Assembly: GCA_021811305.1 (NCBI GenBank)
Contig: JAJZPD010000029.1
Coordinates: 1-8,305, forward strand
Direction of reading: 5' to 3'
Source of the DNA: a bacterium
GTDB lineage: Bacteria > Patescibacteriota > Minisyncoccia > UBA6257 > Colwellbacteraceae
DNA: 8,305 bases
Under the pieces are notes generated by a model. That model saw nothing but the letters and a program-made list of their open reading frames with translations, was not told where the DNA came from and did no database searches. Of the stretch, positions 7,677 to 8,305 are shown in pieces. Both the position numbers and the translations under genes were made by a program. Position 1 is the first letter of the stretch. Every line of letters starts with the position of its first letter.

Positions 7677-7694
7677 CCATGATGATCATCACGG
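7677..7694. promoter_or_regulatory. Palindrome upstream of the uvrB promoter
   Basis: TGATGATCATCA (7680-7691) is a perfect 12-bp palindrome, extending to CCATGATGATCATCACGG with a single mismatched pair. It sits 12 bases upstream of the uvrB -35 and 11 bases past the stop codon of the small gene ending at 7706. It could bind a dimeric regulator. A terminator role is less likely, because no T-run follows on the minus strand. Confidence 0.35.
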
Positions 7695-7705
7695 GCCTCA
7701 GAGTG

Positions 7706-8074
7706 TTATCCTAGCGCTGAGCGGAGTTCGCGAAGAATTTCTTCAGGCAGTCTTTCCCCGGGTTTCGTTGTTCCAGGATACCTCCAGGCCGATATCACTT
7801 TTACTGATATCTCTTTTAGACCAAGCTTGTTCGCCACTTCTTTTTCTTTGACAGTCTTTACCTTTGAGTACTCGCTACTTCCCCACTGCACCATTACCCA
7901 TATTTCATACGGATTCTTCGCGCTCCCGCCCGGTTGCATCATCGCCACGGTATCTTCGGCGATTCCCTCCTCGATGCGCTTAGGAAAGTTTATTACCCTT
8001 TTTACCCGGCTTTCGGAAAGCCTGTAAAACCGCATCTTATCCTTGACGTGCATCGTCCAATGGAACTGTGGCAT
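7706..8074 (-). CDS. Small DUF4258-like protein of unknown function
   Basis: This 122-residue soluble protein has no signal peptide or membrane segment. FHWTMHVKDKMRFYRLSESRVKRVI (starting at 4) gives a His followed by a Lys/Met/Arg helix and a Ser-Val-Ile helix, as in DUF4258 and BrnT-like small alpha/beta proteins. YEIWVMVQ (56-63) and VKVISAWRYPG (91-101) look like the core strands. I recall close relatives as widespread single-copy genes in Patescibacteria. Some distant relatives of this fold are toxins, but no antitoxin-like gene is next to it here, so toxin activity is not supported. No Shine-Dalgarno precedes the ATG (AATCAGATG). It lies on the same strand as uvrB, with a separate promoter for uvrB between them, and 81 bases after the RT-like gene, so co-transcription with the latter is possible. 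Confidence 0.7.
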   Translation of the reverse strand: MPQFHWTMHVKDKMRFYRLSESRVKRVINFPKRIEEGIAEDTVAMMQPGGSAKNPYEIWVMVQWGSSEYSKVKTVKEKEVANKLGLKEISVKVISAWRYPGTTKPGERLPEEILRELRSALG

Positions 8075-8155
8075 CTGATTAAATAAAATTCATATGCTCT
8101 TAAAAGAGTAAAATTTACATATATAACGATCATATAAATAGTATTAAGAATACTA
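8075..8155. other. AT-rich spacer with two inverted repeats
   Basis: This stretch is strikingly AT-rich compared with the roughly half-GC genes around it. CTCTT-AA-AAGAG (8097-8108) is a short dyad upstream of the small gene. On the minus strand TTAATA, a 16-base spacer and TATATA give a weak promoter possibility for that gene. No template-repeat-like sequence or RNA gene was recognised. Confidence 0.4.
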
Positions 8156-8157
8156 TT
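8137..8157 (-). terminator. AT-rich hairpin overlapping the stop codon of the RT-like gene
   Basis: AATAGTATT (8137-8145) and AATACTATT (8149-8157) form a perfect 9-bp stem with a 3-base loop. The first arm as read on the minus strand includes part of the TAA stop codon, and a second in-frame stop (TAG) follows at once. After the stem the minus strand reads TATATGATCG, with no clean U-run, and the stem is mostly A-T. It may be a weak terminator or an operator. Confidence 0.35.
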
Positions 8158-8305
8158 ACTTCAACCCTAAACTGTCTATTAACTTGTGCGCCTTAGCAAA
8201 TTTTACATAACCGTGCCAGGATGCACGAATATTTTCAGCGGATTGCGGTGAAACCTCGCCTTTCTCGGCCATTTTTTCGTAGCGCTTCTTCTTCTTTAAA
8301 AATCT
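8156..8305 (-). CDS. C-terminal end of a probable reverse transcriptase (partial)
   Basis: An open frame enters from the right edge and gives 49 residues before TAA at 8156-8158. It begins RFLKKKKRYEKMAEKGEVS and contains SWHGYVKFAKAHKLID (29-44). A basic helix, a short E/S linker, then S-W-x-G-x-x-x-x-A and a final L-rich helix match, from memory, the end of the thumb region in reverse transcriptases of diversity-generating retroelements and some related bacterial RTs, which often end with SW-x-GH-x-x-HA. Here Tyr and Phe stand where His is common. The catalytic YxDD motif would lie outside the window, so the identity is not proven. If correct, the gene may diversify a target protein encoded farther right. 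It is too short to exclude another basic helical protein. Confidence 0.5.
   Translation of the reverse strand, partial: RFLKKKKRYEKMAEKGEVSPQSAENIRASWHGYVKFAKAHKLIDSLGLK

Noticed and set aside
7706..8074. BrnT-type toxin of a toxin-antitoxin pair
   Set aside because: Only a loose resemblance to the fold; no neighbouring antitoxin-like gene or overlapping partner is present.
8075..8160. Template repeat or msr/msd RNA of a retroelement
   Set aside because: The spacer is too short and AT-rich, and no second copy of any part of it was seen in the window.
1..8305. CRISPR array, tRNA, rRNA or insertion sequence
   Set aside because: No regularly spaced repeats, cloverleaf-like segments, rRNA words, or transposase motifs were recognised on either strand.

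Overview
The window looks like part of a small-genome bacterium of the Candidate Phyla Radiation (Patescibacteria, probably a Parcubacteria-like lineage). The grounds are indirect: very short intergenic gaps, almost no Shine-Dalgarno sequences, repair proteins that lack domains found in most bacteria, and two small proteins (a PF04307-like membrane protein and a 122-residue DUF4258-like protein) that I recall as common in that group. This assignment is an inference; no rRNA or ribosomal protein gene is present to confirm it.

Layout: a GC-rich imperfect dyad (about 1-50) lies downstream of dinB (108-1184, minus). A divergent spacer (1185-1281) separates dinB from a plus-strand membrane protein of the YdjM/LexA-binding hydrolase type (1282-1776). 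That gene converges, with only 4 bp between, on the end of a minus-strand nucleotide excision repair operon: uvrB (5558-7585), uvrA (3029-5551), uvrC (1781-2992). A good sigma70-like promoter (7639-7667) and a structured leader precede uvrB. Upstream lie a small DUF4258-like gene (7706-8074, minus), a strongly AT-rich spacer, and the last 49 codons of a protein that resembles the C-terminal thumb of a reverse transcriptase (8156-8305, minus). The latter may belong to a diversity-generating retroelement or a related RT lying mostly outside the window.

Functionally this is a DNA-damage island. UvrA and UvrB find and verify lesions, UvrC cuts on both sides, and DinB copies past lesions that remain. 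All the UvrABC catalytic and ATP-binding motifs are present, but the set is reduced. UvrA lacks the insertion domain and has a changed first zinc finger. UvrC lacks the (HhH)2 domain and most of the region between its UVR motif and nuclease core, and has His in place of one expected Fe-S cysteine. DinB ends without a recognisable beta-clamp motif.

The points most worth checking are the RT tail at the right edge, the uvrB leader (a hairpin that could bring a distant Shine-Dalgarno next to the start codon), the identical TTGACC-N17-TATCTT promoters of uvrB and the membrane protein gene, and the apparent leaderless arrangement of the divergent pair.
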